64,000 nt of DNA. Origin: Nocardioides sp. GY 10113 (GTDB lineage Bacteria > Actinomycetota > Actinomycetes > Propionibacteriales > Nocardioidaceae). The stretch is from NCBI RefSeq assembly GCF_004919105.1, contig NZ_STGK01000001.1:434001-498000 (forward strand), given 5' to 3'. The translations under genes and the position numbers were made by a program. A model generated the notes under the pieces. It did not search any database. It had not been told where the DNA came from and saw nothing but the letters and a program-made list of their open reading frames with translations. This document shows, piece after piece, positions 1 through 7,882 of the stretch (positions are counted from its first letter, which is position 1; each line of letters opens with the position of its first letter).

Positions 1-72
1 GACCTGCACGACCCGTTCTCGGCGGGCGACGCCCCCGAGGAGAACAAGCCCAAGGGGCCGACTCCAGCATGA
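1..72 (+). CDS. 3' end of an unidentified protein (partial)
   Basis: An open frame enters from the left edge and ends at TGA 70-72, giving 23 residues (DLHDPFSAG at the start, GPTPA at the end). Its stop overlaps the ATG of the following thioredoxin-like gene (ATGA), so the two are translationally coupled and this gene probably belongs to the cytochrome c maturation operon or to a gene fused to its transcript. The tail is hydrophilic and rich in Pro and acidic residues, and carries no motif. I cannot name the protein. Confidence 0.7.
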   Translation, partial: DLHDPFSAGDAPEENKPKGPTPA

Positions 73-665
73 ACCGCGTCCTGCGCGCCGCGGGGGCCGG
101 GCTGGCCCTCGCGCTGCTCGCCACCGGCTGCTCGTCGGTCGAGGGGACCGAGGGCAAGGAGTACATCGCGGGCGACAGCCAGGTGGTCGAGGTCGCCGAG
201 GTCGATCGGGAGGAGCCCGTCGAGGTCGCCGGCACCACGGTCGCCGGGGACGACCTCGACCTCGTCGACCTGCGCGGCCAGGTGGTCGTGGTCAACGTGT
301 GGTGGTCCGGGTGCGGGCCGTGCCGGACCGAGATGCCGATGCTGGTCGAGGCCGAGCAGTCGCTCTCGGCCGATCACCCTGGGCAGGTCTCCTTCGTCGG
401 GATCAACATCCGCGACGCGGCGCCGGAGAACGCCGCCGCCTTCGAGCGCGACCGCGGCGTCGACTACCCCTCGCTCTACGACCCCGGCAGCAAGACCCTG
501 CTCGGCTTCGGCCGCTACGCGCCGTACGCGCCGCCGGCGACCCTGGTGCTCGACACCGACGGTCGGGTCGCGGCGCTGATCAACGGCCCGATCCCCTCGC
601 GCAGCACCCTGACCACCCTGGTGGAGGAGCTGCTGCCCGCGAGCGCGGAGGCCGCCGATGGGTGA
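69..665 (+). CDS. TlpA/ResA-family thiol-disulfide oxidoreductase, lipoprotein
   Basis: A membrane-anchored extracytoplasmic thioredoxin-like protein of 198 residues, of the type that keeps the apocytochrome c haem-binding cysteines reduced. The N terminus is a lipoprotein signal: a short basic start, a hydrophobic stretch (residues 8-18) and the lipobox LATGC with the lipidated Cys at 21. The thioredoxin fold carries the active-site CGPC at 82-85, within WWSGCGPCRTEMP. The ATG at 69 overlaps the preceding stop, and the gene end overlaps CcdA by 8 bp. Position directly ahead of CcdA, ResB and CcsB makes a ResA/CcsX role in System II cytochrome c biogenesis the best reading; CcdA would supply its electrons. 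Confidence 0.92.
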   Translation: MNRVLRAAGAGLALALLATGCSSVEGTEGKEYIAGDSQVVEVAEVDREEPVEVAGTTVAGDDLDLVDLRGQVVVVNVWWSGCGPCRTEMPMLVEAEQSLSADHPGQVSFVGINIRDAAPENAAAFERDRGVDYPSLYDPGSKTLLGFGRYAPYAPPATLVLDTDGRVAALINGPIPSRSTLTTLVEELLPASAEAADG

Positions 666-1422
666 GTGGTTCCAGAGCCAGGCGGCCGGGGGGTCGCTGG
701 CGCTGGCGGTGCCGGTGGCGGTGATCGCGGGGCTGGTCTCCTTCTTCTCCCCGTGCGTGATCCCGTTGCTGCCCGGGTACCTCTCCTACGCCACGGGGCT
801 GTCCGGGGCCGACCTGGCCGACGGGAGCGCCGAGGCGCGCCACCGCGGGCGGATGCTGCTCGGCTCGGTGCTCTTCGTGGTCGGGTTCGCGACCGTCTTC
901 GTGCTGATCGGCGCCGCCTCCGGCGTGGTCGGCCGCTGGCTGCGCGAGTACCAGGACACCATCACGCTGGTCATGGGCTTCGGGCTGATCGGCCTCGGCC
1001 TGGTCTTCGCCGGCGTGGTGCCCTGGCTCCAGCGCGAGTGGCGGGTGCACTCCATCCCCGCGGTCGGGCTCGGCGCGGCGCCCCTGATCGGCGCGCTCTT
1101 CGCGCTCGGCTGGCAGCCCTGCATCGGGCCGACGTACGGCGTGATCGTCAACCTGACCTTCGTGGACGCGACCGCGGCCCGTGGCGCGCTGCTCTCGCTC
1201 TGCTACGCGCTCGGGCTGGGTGTGCCGTTCATCATCGCCGGGCTCTTCTACCGGCGCACGCTGGGCGCGCTGGGCTGGGTGCGCCGGCACCAGGTCTGGG
1301 TGATGCGCCTGGGTGGCCTGATGCTGGTCACCGTCGGCGTACTGATGGTGACCGGGTGGTGGGGCGTGGCGACCGACTGGGTGCAGCTCCAGCTGGTCGG
1401 CGGATTCGAGGTCTCGGTATGA
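658..1422 (+). CDS. ccdA: CcdA-type cytochrome c biogenesis transmembrane protein
   Basis: An integral membrane thiol-disulfide transporter (DsbD family) that moves reducing equivalents from cytoplasmic thioredoxin to the outside thioredoxin-like partner. At 254 residues with about six hydrophobic helices it is normal for the family. The two redox cysteines are visible in Pro-Cys motifs: SFFSPCVIP (Cys33) in the first helix and GWQPCIGP (Cys155) in the fourth. The start ATG lies inside the end of the TlpA gene, and its TGA overlaps the ATG of ResB, so the operon is translationally coupled. The same family also serves other thiol pathways, but the neighbours point to cytochrome c. Confidence 0.94.
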   Translation: MGEWFQSQAAGGSLALAVPVAVIAGLVSFFSPCVIPLLPGYLSYATGLSGADLADGSAEARHRGRMLLGSVLFVVGFATVFVLIGAASGVVGRWLREYQDTITLVMGFGLIGLGLVFAGVVPWLQREWRVHSIPAVGLGAAPLIGALFALGWQPCIGPTYGVIVNLTFVDATAARGALLSLCYALGLGVPFIIAGLFYRRTLGALGWVRRHQVWVMRLGGLMLVTVGVLMVTGWWGVATDWVQLQLVGGFEVSV

Positions 1423-3065
1423 GCACCGCGACGACCAGGCCGGCGACCACGCCGGACGGCGGCCGGGGTCCCGAGCGCCGCTCCGGCGAGCTGACCGCCC
1501 GCGAGCTCGGCCGCTGGACCTGGCGCCAGATCACCTCCATGCGCACCGCGCTGGTGCTGCTCCTGCTGCTCGCGCTGGCGGCGGTCCCCGGATCGGTGAT
1601 CCCGCAGTCCGGGGTCGACGCGCTCGGCGTGAACCGCTGGCAGGAGGAGCACCCGACCCTCACCCCGATCTACGAGAAGCTGGACCTGTTCTCGGTCTAC
1701 GACTCGGTCTGGTTCTCCGCGATCTACCTGCTCCTGGTCGTCTCGCTGGTCGGCTGCATCCTGCCCCGCACGGCCGTCTACTTCCGCGCGATGCGGGCCC
1801 AGCCGCCCGCGGCGCCGAAGAATCTGACCCGGCTGCCCGAGCACGCCACGTTCAGCACCGACGAGGAGCCCGAGGCGGTGCTGGCGCGGGCCCGCGCGGT
1901 GCTGGGGCGGCGCTACCGGCTGCGGAGCGTGGTCTCGGAGGACCCGGTCGACTTCGTCGCTGGCGAGCGCGGCTACCTGCGCGAGGCCGGCAACCTGCTC
2001 TTCCACCTCTCCGTGCTGATCGTGCTCGCGGGCTTCGCCATCGGTGGCCTCTTCGGCTACCAGGGCGGCGTCATCGTGGTGCAGGGCGGCACCTTCACCA
2101 ACAACCTCACCCAGTACGACGACTTCAACCCCGGCGCGCTCTTCCGCACCGGCCAGCTCGACGACTTCTGCTTCGACGTCGACTCCTACGACGACACCTG
2201 GCTCACCGAGGGACCGCGCGCCGGCATGGCGATCAAGTTCCACGCCGGGCTGACCTACCAGGAGCACTGCGGCTCGAGCGCCGAGCAGACCTACGACCTG
2301 CGGGTCAACCATCCGCTCAGCGTCGGATCCACCGACGTCTTCCTGATCGGTCACGGCTACGCCCCGGTGGTCACGGTCAGGGACGGCGAGGGCGACATCG
2401 CCTACACCGGGCCGACCGTCTTCCTGCCGCAGGACTCCAGCTTCCTCTCCTTCGGCGTGATCAAGGCGCCGGCGGCCAAGCCCGAGCAGATCGGGCTGGA
2501 GGGGCTCTTCTACCCCAGCTTCGACATGGTCGACGGCAACCCGGTCACCGTCTTCGGCGACGACCTCAACCCGACGCTGTCGATGCTCGCCTACCGCGGC
2601 GACCTCGGCCTCGACGACGGCGCCGCTCAGTCGGTCTACGTGCTGGACACCTCCGACGCCGAGCTGGTGACCAAGGACGACGGCAAGCCGTTCCGCGTCG
2701 ACCTGCAGCCCGGTGACACCCGCGAGCTGCCCGACGGGCTGGGCTCGGTCACCTTCGAGGGCGTCGAGCCCTGGGTGCGCGTCCAGATCAGCCAGACCCC
2801 CGGCAAGCTGGTCGCGCTGGCCGGCGTCGTGCTGGCGCTGATCGGGCTGTGCGGCTCGCTGTTCATCCGGCCCCGCCGGGTCTGGGTGCGGGCGCGTCGC
2901 GCGGAGGGTTCCGCGGGGTCCACAATGGTCGAGGTCGCGGTCCTCGACCGGTCGGGCAACGCCGACGTCAGCGAGGTCCTCGACGGCCTCGTCGAGAGGC
3001 TCGACGTCGCGACGTCGAGCGCCGAGAAGCAGAACGCCGAGAACCAGAAGAAGGGTGCGTCGTGA
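1419..3065 (+). CDS. resB: ResB (Ccs1) cytochrome c haem-lyase subunit
   Basis: One half of the ResB-CcsB System II haem-delivery and ligation complex. The protein has 548 residues with hydrophobic helices near residues 41-60, 97-120 and 192-212, a large extracytoplasmic domain, and a last helix near 451-474, followed by a charged cytoplasmic tail. I chose ATG 1419 because it overlaps the ccdA stop (ATGA) and gives a normal N terminus (MSTATTRP); the same frame stays open far upstream through ccdA, but that part is out-of-frame readthrough. The last codons overlap the GTG of CcsB. The tail after the last helix is rich in Glu, Lys and Asn and may be poorly conserved. Confidence 0.93.
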   Translation: MSTATTRPATTPDGGRGPERRSGELTARELGRWTWRQITSMRTALVLLLLLALAAVPGSVIPQSGVDALGVNRWQEEHPTLTPIYEKLDLFSVYDSVWFSAIYLLLVVSLVGCILPRTAVYFRAMRAQPPAAPKNLTRLPEHATFSTDEEPEAVLARARAVLGRRYRLRSVVSEDPVDFVAGERGYLREAGNLLFHLSVLIVLAGFAIGGLFGYQGGVIVVQGGTFTNNLTQYDDFNPGALFRTGQLDDFCFDVDSYDDTWLTEGPRAGMAIKFHAGLTYQEHCGSSAEQTYDLRVNHPLSVGSTDVFLIGHGYAPVVTVRDGEGDIAYTGPTVFLPQDSSFLSFGVIKAPAAKPEQIGLEGLFYPSFDMVDGNPVTVFGDDLNPTLSMLAYRGDLGLDDGAAQSVYVLDTSDAELVTKDDGKPFRVDLQPGDTRELPDGLGSVTFEGVEPWVRVQISQTPGKLVALAGVVLALIGLCGSLFIRPRRVWVRARRAEGSAGSTMVEVAVLDRSGNADVSEVLDGLVERLDVATSSAEKQNAENQKKGAS

Positions 3066-4105
3066 GCAACGCTGCGTGGGAGTCGCTGAGCAACCAGGCG
3101 ATCGCCGCCGCCGGGATCGTCTACTTCCTGGCGCTGCTGGCGCACCTCGCCGAGTGGGCCGCGATGCGCCAGCCCGCCACGGCGCGGGTGCGCGAGGCGG
3201 TGCCCGCGGGAGTCGGCGGCGCCGAGGCGCCGGGCACCGCCGTACCGGATGAGGGGGCGGGCGGGCCGGACCGGTCCTCGCGGGTGGAGTTCCTCGGTCG
3301 GCTCGGGCTGCTGCTCACCGTCATCGCCTGCGCCGCCCACTTCGTCGGCCTGGTCGGCCGGGGCATGGCCGCGGACCCGAACCGGGTGCCGTGGGGCAAC
3401 ATGTACGAGTTCACCATCTCCGGCAGCTTCGTGGTGACGGCCCTCTACCTCGTGCTCTACAAGCGGCTCAAGCTCGCCTGGATGGCGCCGCTGGTGATCA
3501 CGTTCGTGCTCTCGGTGCTGATGGTCGCGGTGATCTGGCTGCACGAGCCGGTCGCCCCGCTGGCCGAGTCGCTCAACTCCTACTGGCTGGTCATCCACGT
3601 GGTCTCCGCCGTGATCGCCACCGGCGCGTTCACCCTCGGCGGCATCGCCTCGATCATGTACCTGGTCAGGATGCGCGCCGAGCGCAAGGCCGGCGGCGCC
3701 GAGCTGACCGGCTGGATGGGCCGCGTGCCCGAGCTGCCCGCGCTGGACCGGGTCGCCTACCGGGTGCACGCCTTCGCGTTCCCGGTGTGGACCTTCGCGG
3801 TGCTGATCACCGGCCCGATCTGGGCGCACGAGGCCTGGTCGCGGTACTGGAACTGGGACCCCAAGGAGGTGTGGGCCTTCATCACCTGGGTGGTCTACGC
3901 CGGCTATCTGCACGCCCGCGCGACGGCCGGGTGGAAGGGCCGCAACGCGGCGATCCTGGCCCTGGTCGGCCTGGGCACGCTGTGGTTCAACTTCATCGGG
4001 ATCAACTACTTCTCGACCTCCAGCCAGCACTCGTACGCCGGGGAGAGCCCGGCGCCGGTGATCGCGCCGGCGGTGCCCGGCGGCACGGTACCGACCGACG
4101 GCTGA
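3062..4105 (+). CDS. ccsB: CcsB (CcsA/ResC) haem-handling protein for cytochrome c biogenesis
   Basis: A polytopic membrane protein of 347 residues and partner of ResB in haem export and attachment to CXXCH apocytochromes outside the membrane. The Trp-rich haem-handling segment of the family is present as WNWDPKEVWAF (about residues 263-273), followed by conserved histidine-bearing helices (YAGYLHARAT). A GTG start at 3062 overlaps the resB stop. A poorly conserved Gly/Pro/Glu-rich loop lies at about residues 38-75. Completes a four-gene set (TlpA-CcdA-ResB-CcsB) in the order usual for actinobacteria. A strong hairpin follows 28 bp downstream. Confidence 0.94.
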   Translation: MSNAAWESLSNQAIAAAGIVYFLALLAHLAEWAAMRQPATARVREAVPAGVGGAEAPGTAVPDEGAGGPDRSSRVEFLGRLGLLLTVIACAAHFVGLVGRGMAADPNRVPWGNMYEFTISGSFVVTALYLVLYKRLKLAWMAPLVITFVLSVLMVAVIWLHEPVAPLAESLNSYWLVIHVVSAVIATGAFTLGGIASIMYLVRMRAERKAGGAELTGWMGRVPELPALDRVAYRVHAFAFPVWTFAVLITGPIWAHEAWSRYWNWDPKEVWAFITWVVYAGYLHARATAGWKGRNAAILALVGLGTLWFNFIGINYFSTSSQHSYAGESPAPVIAPAVPGGTVPTDG

Positions 4106-4133
4106 TGCGGGTCGGCTGAGACTCCGAAGAAAA

Positions 4134-4172
4134 ACGCGCGAGTCGGCAGGAGCTTCCTGCCGACTCGCGCGT
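4134..4172. terminator. Perfect 18-bp hairpin between convergent genes (palindrome family A)
   Basis: Arms 4134-4151 and 4155-4172 are perfectly complementary around a 3-nt loop; the core is GCGAGTCGGCAGGA. It sits between ccsB (plus strand) and a small membrane protein gene (minus strand), so it can terminate both. An A-run (4128-4134) on the left gives a U-tract for the minus-strand transcript. Related GAGTCGGCAG palindromes occur at 38967, 57388 and, in altered form, at 63306. Confidence 0.8.
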
Positions 4173-4187
4173 CTTCTGGTCCGACTC

Positions 4188-4400
4188 TCAGCCGTCCGGC
4201 GGGTCCAGCCGCTTGCGGTCGAGGTCGCGGAGGAACTCCTCGTCGTCGTCCGGGGCGACGGGGCGTTGCGGCGACGGCTTGGGGCGCGGGCGCGGTTGCC
4301 GGGTCCGACCGCCGGGCGGCTGGAACCCGCCATCCTGGATCAGGCGCACGGCGAGGTACACCGCGACCGCGATGACGATCACCACCAGCAGGAACTTCAC
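4188..4400 (-). CDS. Small single-pass membrane protein, unknown function
   Basis: A 70-residue protein with one N-terminal transmembrane helix (FLLVVIVIAVAVYLAVRLI) and a Pro/Arg-rich, then acidic (PDDDEEFLRDLDRKR) cytoplasmic tail. The frame stays open to 4496, but the extra N-terminal residues have no hydrophobic pattern. I chose GTG 4400 because a TACGCT box lies exactly 7 nt before it, fitting a leaderless start as seen for many genes here. I recognise no domain; short proteins of this type are common in actinobacteria and usually annotated as hypothetical. Confidence 0.6.
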   Translation of the reverse strand: MKFLLVVIVIAVAVYLAVRLIQDGGFQPPGGRTRQPRPRPKPSPQRPVAPDDDEEFLRDLDRKRLDPPDG

Positions 4401-4407
4401 AAGGCCC

Positions 4408-4413
4408 AGCGTA
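4408..4413 (-). promoter_or_regulatory. -10 box TACGCT for leaderless minus-strand gene
   Basis: On the minus strand TACGCT is followed by 7 nt and then the GTG at 4400. This matches the TAnnnT-then-start spacing seen repeatedly in this window. Confidence 0.5.
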
Positions 4414-4561
4414 GGTCGCGCGGCAGCGATAACCCACCTCTCCGGCGATCGGATCTGACCGGCCGCCCCGATCCGCCCGTCTCTCGGTGGTCGCACGGTC
4501 GTCGCTCGGTCGGCGTTCCTCGGCGATCCTCGGCGATCGTGGTCCCGGGCTCGCGGTCGCC

Positions 4562-4567
4562 TACCCT
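4562..4567 (+). promoter_or_regulatory. -10 box TACCCT for leaderless DUF4229 gene
   Basis: TACCCT is followed by 6 nt and then GTG 4574. Transcription would begin at or next to the start codon. Confidence 0.5.
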
Positions 4568-4573
4568 GGAGTC

Positions 4574-4834
4574 GTGAAGGAGTTCTGGATCTACACCGCC
4601 CTGCGCCTCGGACTCTTCCTCGGCGCGTTCGCGATCGTCTTCGGCATCTGGTTCGTGGCGGCCGACTCGGTCCCGGTGATCTGGGTGATCGTGGTGGCGT
4701 TCCTGCTCAGCGGCGTCGCCTCGTTCCTGCTCCTCAACGACCAGCGCAACGCGTTCGCGAAGAAGGTCGAGGCCCGGGCCGGGAAGGTCAACGACCGCTA
4801 CGAGGCCGCGCGCGCCAAGGAAGACCTGGACTGA
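4574..4834 (+). CDS. DUF4229 domain membrane protein
   Basis: An 86-residue protein matching the actinobacterial DUF4229 pattern: two closely spaced transmembrane helices (about residues 8-27 and 34-52) followed by a charged tail with NDQRNAFAKKVEARAGK and a terminal acidic cluster. Function is not known for the family. The frame is open from 4487, but GTG 4574 is preferred because it starts just before the first helix and is preceded at 6 nt by a TACCCT box. It stands alone, converging on menA. Confidence 0.75.
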   Translation: MKEFWIYTALRLGLFLGAFAIVFGIWFVAADSVPVIWVIVVAFLLSGVASFLLLNDQRNAFAKKVEARAGKVNDRYEAARAKEDLD

Positions 4835-4859
4835 CCGTCCTCACCGCGGTCCCGCGCCG

Positions 4860-4906
4860 GGTCGTGTGCCTGACGCCTGCCTAGGGGCGTTCTGAGGCAC
4901 ACGACC
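4860..4906. terminator. Palindrome family B (GGTCGTGTGCCT) between convergent genes
   Basis: Arms 4860-4871 and 4895-4906 are 12-bp perfect complements (GGTCGTGTGCCT / AGGCACACGACC) around a 23-nt partly paired loop. It lies between the DUF4229 gene and menA, which converge, so it probably acts as a bidirectional terminator. A near-identical stem is at 41667-41716. Confidence 0.65.
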
Positions 4907-4925
4907 GCGCCCCGGGGACAGGCCC

Positions 4926-5813
4926 TCAGCGGCCGATGACCAGGCCGACCGTGGCCAGCAGCGCCCACACCAGCTCGGCCACGCCGGTCTTCTGCAGCAC
5001 CGGGATCAGACCGGGGCCGCCGGCGCCCGAGAGCACCACCCGCACGCCGGCGGCGGCGGGCAGCAGGAAGCCCAGTCCGAGCAGCGCCCACCAGGTGGTG
5101 AGGCCGGCGACCACGACCACCGCGACGGCGGCCAGCGCGACCAGCAGCACGTAGAACCGGCGGGTGCGGGCATCGCCGAGGCGCACCGCGAGGGTGCGCT
5201 TGCCGGAGACGGTGTCGGTCGGGATGTCGCGAAGGTTGTTGGCGACCAGGATCCCGCAGGCCAGCGCGCCGATGCCGGAGCCGGCGGCGAAGGCCGCCCA
5301 GCCCAGCGAGCCGGCCAGCGTCTCGGTCTGCACGTAGGTCGTGCCCATCACCGCGACCAGGCCGAAGAAGACGAAGACCATCACCTCGCCCAGGCCCAGG
5401 TAGCCGTACGGCTTCGAGCCGCCGGTGTAGTACCAGGCGGCGAGCACGCAGACCGCGCCGAGCGCGAGCAGCCACCACGCCGTGGTCGCCGCGATCACCA
5501 GCCCGGCCACCGCGGCCACGCCGAACGAGGCGAACGCGGCGCGCTTCACCGCACCCGGCGAGGCCAGCCCGGAGCCGACCAGCCGCAGCGGGCCGACCCG
5601 CTCGTCGTCGGTGCCACGGATCCCGTCGGAGTAGTCGTTGGCGTAGTTGACGCCGACCTGCAGGGCGAGGCTGACCACCAGGGCGAGCACGGCCTTCCAC
5701 CACACCAGGCCGTCGGCGTACGCGGCGAGGCCGGTGCCGGCGAGGACGGGCGCGAGCGCGGCGGGGAGCGTGCGGGGGCGGGCTCCGGCGAGCCAGTGCG
5801 CGGGGGTGGCCAT
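4926..5813 (-). CDS. menA: 1,4-dihydroxy-2-naphthoate polyprenyltransferase MenA
   Basis: An integral membrane UbiA-family prenyltransferase of 295 residues that attaches the polyprenyl tail to 1,4-dihydroxy-2-naphthoate, giving demethylmenaquinone. The first Asp-rich prenyl-diphosphate motif is NYANDYSDG (about residues 57-65), with the second conserved cytoplasmic loop NNLRDIPTDTVSGKRTLAV further on. ATG 5813 is chosen because it opens directly into MATPAHWLAGARPRTLPAA, a typical MenA N terminus; the longer open frame upstream is antisense to menE. It is divergent from menE with 63 bp between them. Confidence 0.94.
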   Translation of the reverse strand: MATPAHWLAGARPRTLPAALAPVLAGTGLAAYADGLVWWKAVLALVVSLALQVGVNYANDYSDGIRGTDDERVGPLRLVGSGLASPGAVKRAAFASFGVAAVAGLVIAATTAWWLLALGAVCVLAAWYYTGGSKPYGYLGLGEVMVFVFFGLVAVMGTTYVQTETLAGSLGWAAFAAGSGIGALACGILVANNLRDIPTDTVSGKRTLAVRLGDARTRRFYVLLVALAAVAVVVVAGLTTWWALLGLGFLLPAAAGVRVVLSGAGGPGLIPVLQKTGVAELVWALLATVGLVIGR

Positions 5814-5863
5814 GGTCAGCGATTCAAGCAGGCACCGCGCCCCCGGCGCCGCCCGGTCCCCGA

Positions 5864-5869
5864 TAGCGT
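5864..5869 (+). promoter_or_regulatory. -10 box TAGCGT for leaderless menE
   Basis: TAGCGT is followed by 7 nt and then GTG 5877. It probably drives the menE-menC-menD operon. Confidence 0.55.
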
Positions 5870-5876
5870 CGGCCGG

Positions 5877-6926
5877 GTGGGTGACTGGCAGCCGCGCGGC
5901 GGCTTCGACGAGGTGGTCGACCAGGTCCGTGCGTGGCTCGACGGGCCGGGCGAGGACCGGGTGGTGATCCCGACCTCCGGATCCAGCGGGACGCCGAAGC
6001 GGGTGGTGCTGAGCCGGGCCGCTGTGCTGGCCTCGGTCGAGGCCAGCCGACGCCGGCTCGGCGCCGCCGGGCCGTGGGTGCTGGCGCTGCCGGCGACCTA
6101 CGTGGCCGGCCTGCAGGTGCTGGTCCGCTCCCTGGCCGCGGGGCATGCGCCCACGTCGTACGACGTCTCGGGCTGGCCGGAGGGGGAGGGCTGGTTCACC
6201 TCGTTGGTGCCCACCCAGCTGCATCGGGCGCTGGCCTCGCCCGACGAGGTGGCCGCGCTCGCCCGTGCCCACACCGTGCTGCTCGGCGGCGGGCCGATCG
6301 ACCCCGCGCTGCGGGCCCGCGCGGAGGCGGCCGGGATCCGGGTGGTGGCCACCTACGGCGCCGCCGAGACCGCGGGCGGCTGCGTCTACGACGGGGTGCC
6401 GCTGGACGGGGTCGAGGTCGCGATCGGCGACGGCGGGCGGATCCGGATCAGCGGCCCGACGCTGTTCGACGGCTACCGCGACAACCCCGAGCTGACCCGG
6501 CAGGCACTCGTCGACGGCTGGTACCTGACCTCGGACGCCGGCCGGTTCGACGAGGACGGCCACCTGCGGGTGATCGGCCGGGTCGACGACGTGATCGTCA
6601 CCGGCGGCGTCAACGTCCCGGGGCCGGCGGTCGCGGTCCGGCTGCGCGAGCACCCGTCCCTCGACCAGGCCGAGGTGCTCGGGGTGGCCGACCGGGAGTG
6701 GGGCAACCGCGTCGTGGCGTTCGTGGTGCCGGGCGCGCCGGGTGGCGAGCCCGTGCCGGACCTGTCCGCGCTGCGGGACTGGGTCGCCGAGGCGCACCCG
6801 CGGTCGTGGGCGATGCGCCAGCTCGTCGTGCTGGACGAGCTGCCGCTGCTGGCCAACGGCAAGCCGGACAGGCAGGCGCTGCGCGCGCTGGCGCTGGAGG
6901 CCGACCGGCCGGGGGAGGGGGCGTGA
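5877..6926 (+). CDS. menE: o-Succinylbenzoate-CoA ligase MenE
   Basis: An AMP-forming acyl-CoA synthetase of 349 residues that activates o-succinylbenzoate with ATP and CoA in menaquinone synthesis. The ATP-binding loop is TSGSSGTPK (33-41), the adenine/acyl motif is TYGAAETAGG, the hinge is YLTSDAGRFDEDGHLRVIGR, and the C-terminal catalytic Lys lies in LLANGKPDRQ. It is short for an AMP-binding enzyme, as actinobacterial MenE often is. GTG 5877 is chosen over the further-upstream ATG because of the TAGCGT box and because the earlier codons overlap the menA promoter. The stop overlaps the menC start (GTGA). Confidence 0.92.
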   Translation: MGDWQPRGGFDEVVDQVRAWLDGPGEDRVVIPTSGSSGTPKRVVLSRAAVLASVEASRRRLGAAGPWVLALPATYVAGLQVLVRSLAAGHAPTSYDVSGWPEGEGWFTSLVPTQLHRALASPDEVAALARAHTVLLGGGPIDPALRARAEAAGIRVVATYGAAETAGGCVYDGVPLDGVEVAIGDGGRIRISGPTLFDGYRDNPELTRQALVDGWYLTSDAGRFDEDGHLRVIGRVDDVIVTGGVNVPGPAVAVRLREHPSLDQAEVLGVADREWGNRVVAFVVPGAPGGEPVPDLSALRDWVAEAHPRSWAMRQLVVLDELPLLANGKPDRQALRALALEADRPGEGA

Positions 6927-7882
6927 GCGGCCTGCGGGTCGTCTCGATCCCGATGCGGACCCGGTTCCGCGGGATCACCGTGCGCGAGGCGGCGTTCGTC
7001 GAGGGTCCGGCCGGCTGGGGGGAGTGGAGCCCGTTCCTGGAGTACCCCGCCGACGTCGCCGAGCCCTGGCTGCGCTGCGCCGAGGAGGCGGCGGCCGGCG
7101 ACTGGCCCGTCCCGGTCCGCGACCGGGTGCCGGTCAACGTCACCGTCCCGGCGGTGGACGCGGAACGGGCGCGGGAGATCGTCGCCGGCAGCGGCTGCTC
7201 GACCGCCAAGGTGAAGGTCGCCGAGCCGGGGCAGACGCTGGCCGACGACGAGGCCCGGGTGGCCGCGGTCCGCGAGGCCCTCGGCGCCGGAGGACACGTC
7301 CGGGTCGACGCCAACGGCGCCTGGGACGTCGAGCGGGCCGTCGCGGCGATCGCGGTGCTGGACCGCGCCGCCGGCGGCCTGGAGTACGTCGAGCAGCCGA
7401 CGGCGAGCGTGGAGGACCTGGCCCTGGTCCGCCGCCGGGTGGACGTGCCGATCGCCGCCGACGAGTCGATCCGGCGGGCCGAGGACCCGTACCGGGTGCG
7501 CGACCTGGAGGCCGCGGACGTCGCGGTGCTCAAGGTGCAGCCGCTCGGCGGCGTACGGGCCTGCCTGGAGATCGCGGAGCGGATCGGGCTGCCGGTGGTG
7601 GTCTCCTCGGCGTTGGAGACCTCGGTCGGGATCGCCGCCGGCGTCGCGCTGGCCGCGGCGCTTCCCGAGCTGCCGCACGCCTGCGGGCTGGCCACGGTCC
7701 GGCTGCTCACCGACGACGTCGCCGGGGAGCCGCTGCTGCCGGTCGACGGCGAGCTCCCGGTGGGGGCGCCCGTCGTCGATCCCGCGGCTCTGGACCGGTT
7801 GGCCGCGGCCCCGGACCGGGTCGCGCACTGGGAGGCCCGGCTCGCGGAGGTCCGGGCGCTGCGCGAGGATCGTGCGCTGTGA
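6923..7882 (+). CDS. menC: o-Succinylbenzoate synthase MenC
   Basis: An enolase-superfamily dehydratase of 319 residues converting SHCHC to o-succinylbenzoate. Superfamily landmarks appear in order: the KVKV catalytic-lysine strand (STAKVKVAEPG), the metal ligands in VRVDANGAW, EYVEQP and IAADESI, and the second lysine in VLKVQPLGG. GTG 6923 overlaps the menE stop. The stop overlaps the GTG of menD, so menE-menC-menD form a coupled operon. Some family members have N-acylamino acid racemase activity, but the operon settles the role. Confidence 0.92.
   Translation: MSGLRVVSIPMRTRFRGITVREAAFVEGPAGWGEWSPFLEYPADVAEPWLRCAEEAAAGDWPVPVRDRVPVNVTVPAVDAERAREIVAGSGCSTAKVKVAEPGQTLADDEARVAAVREALGAGGHVRVDANGAWDVERAVAAIAVLDRAAGGLEYVEQPTASVEDLALVRRRVDVPIAADESIRRAEDPYRVRDLEAADVAVLKVQPLGGVRACLEIAERIGLPVVVSSALETSVGIAAGVALAAALPELPHACGLATVRLLTDDVAGEPLLPVDGELPVGAPVVDPAALDRLAAAPDRVAHWEARLAEVRALREDRAL

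Noticed and set aside
666..1418. ResB extended at its N terminus by about 250 residues
   Set aside because: The extension is the wrong frame of ccdA; ATG 1419 overlapping the ccdA stop gives the proper ResB start.
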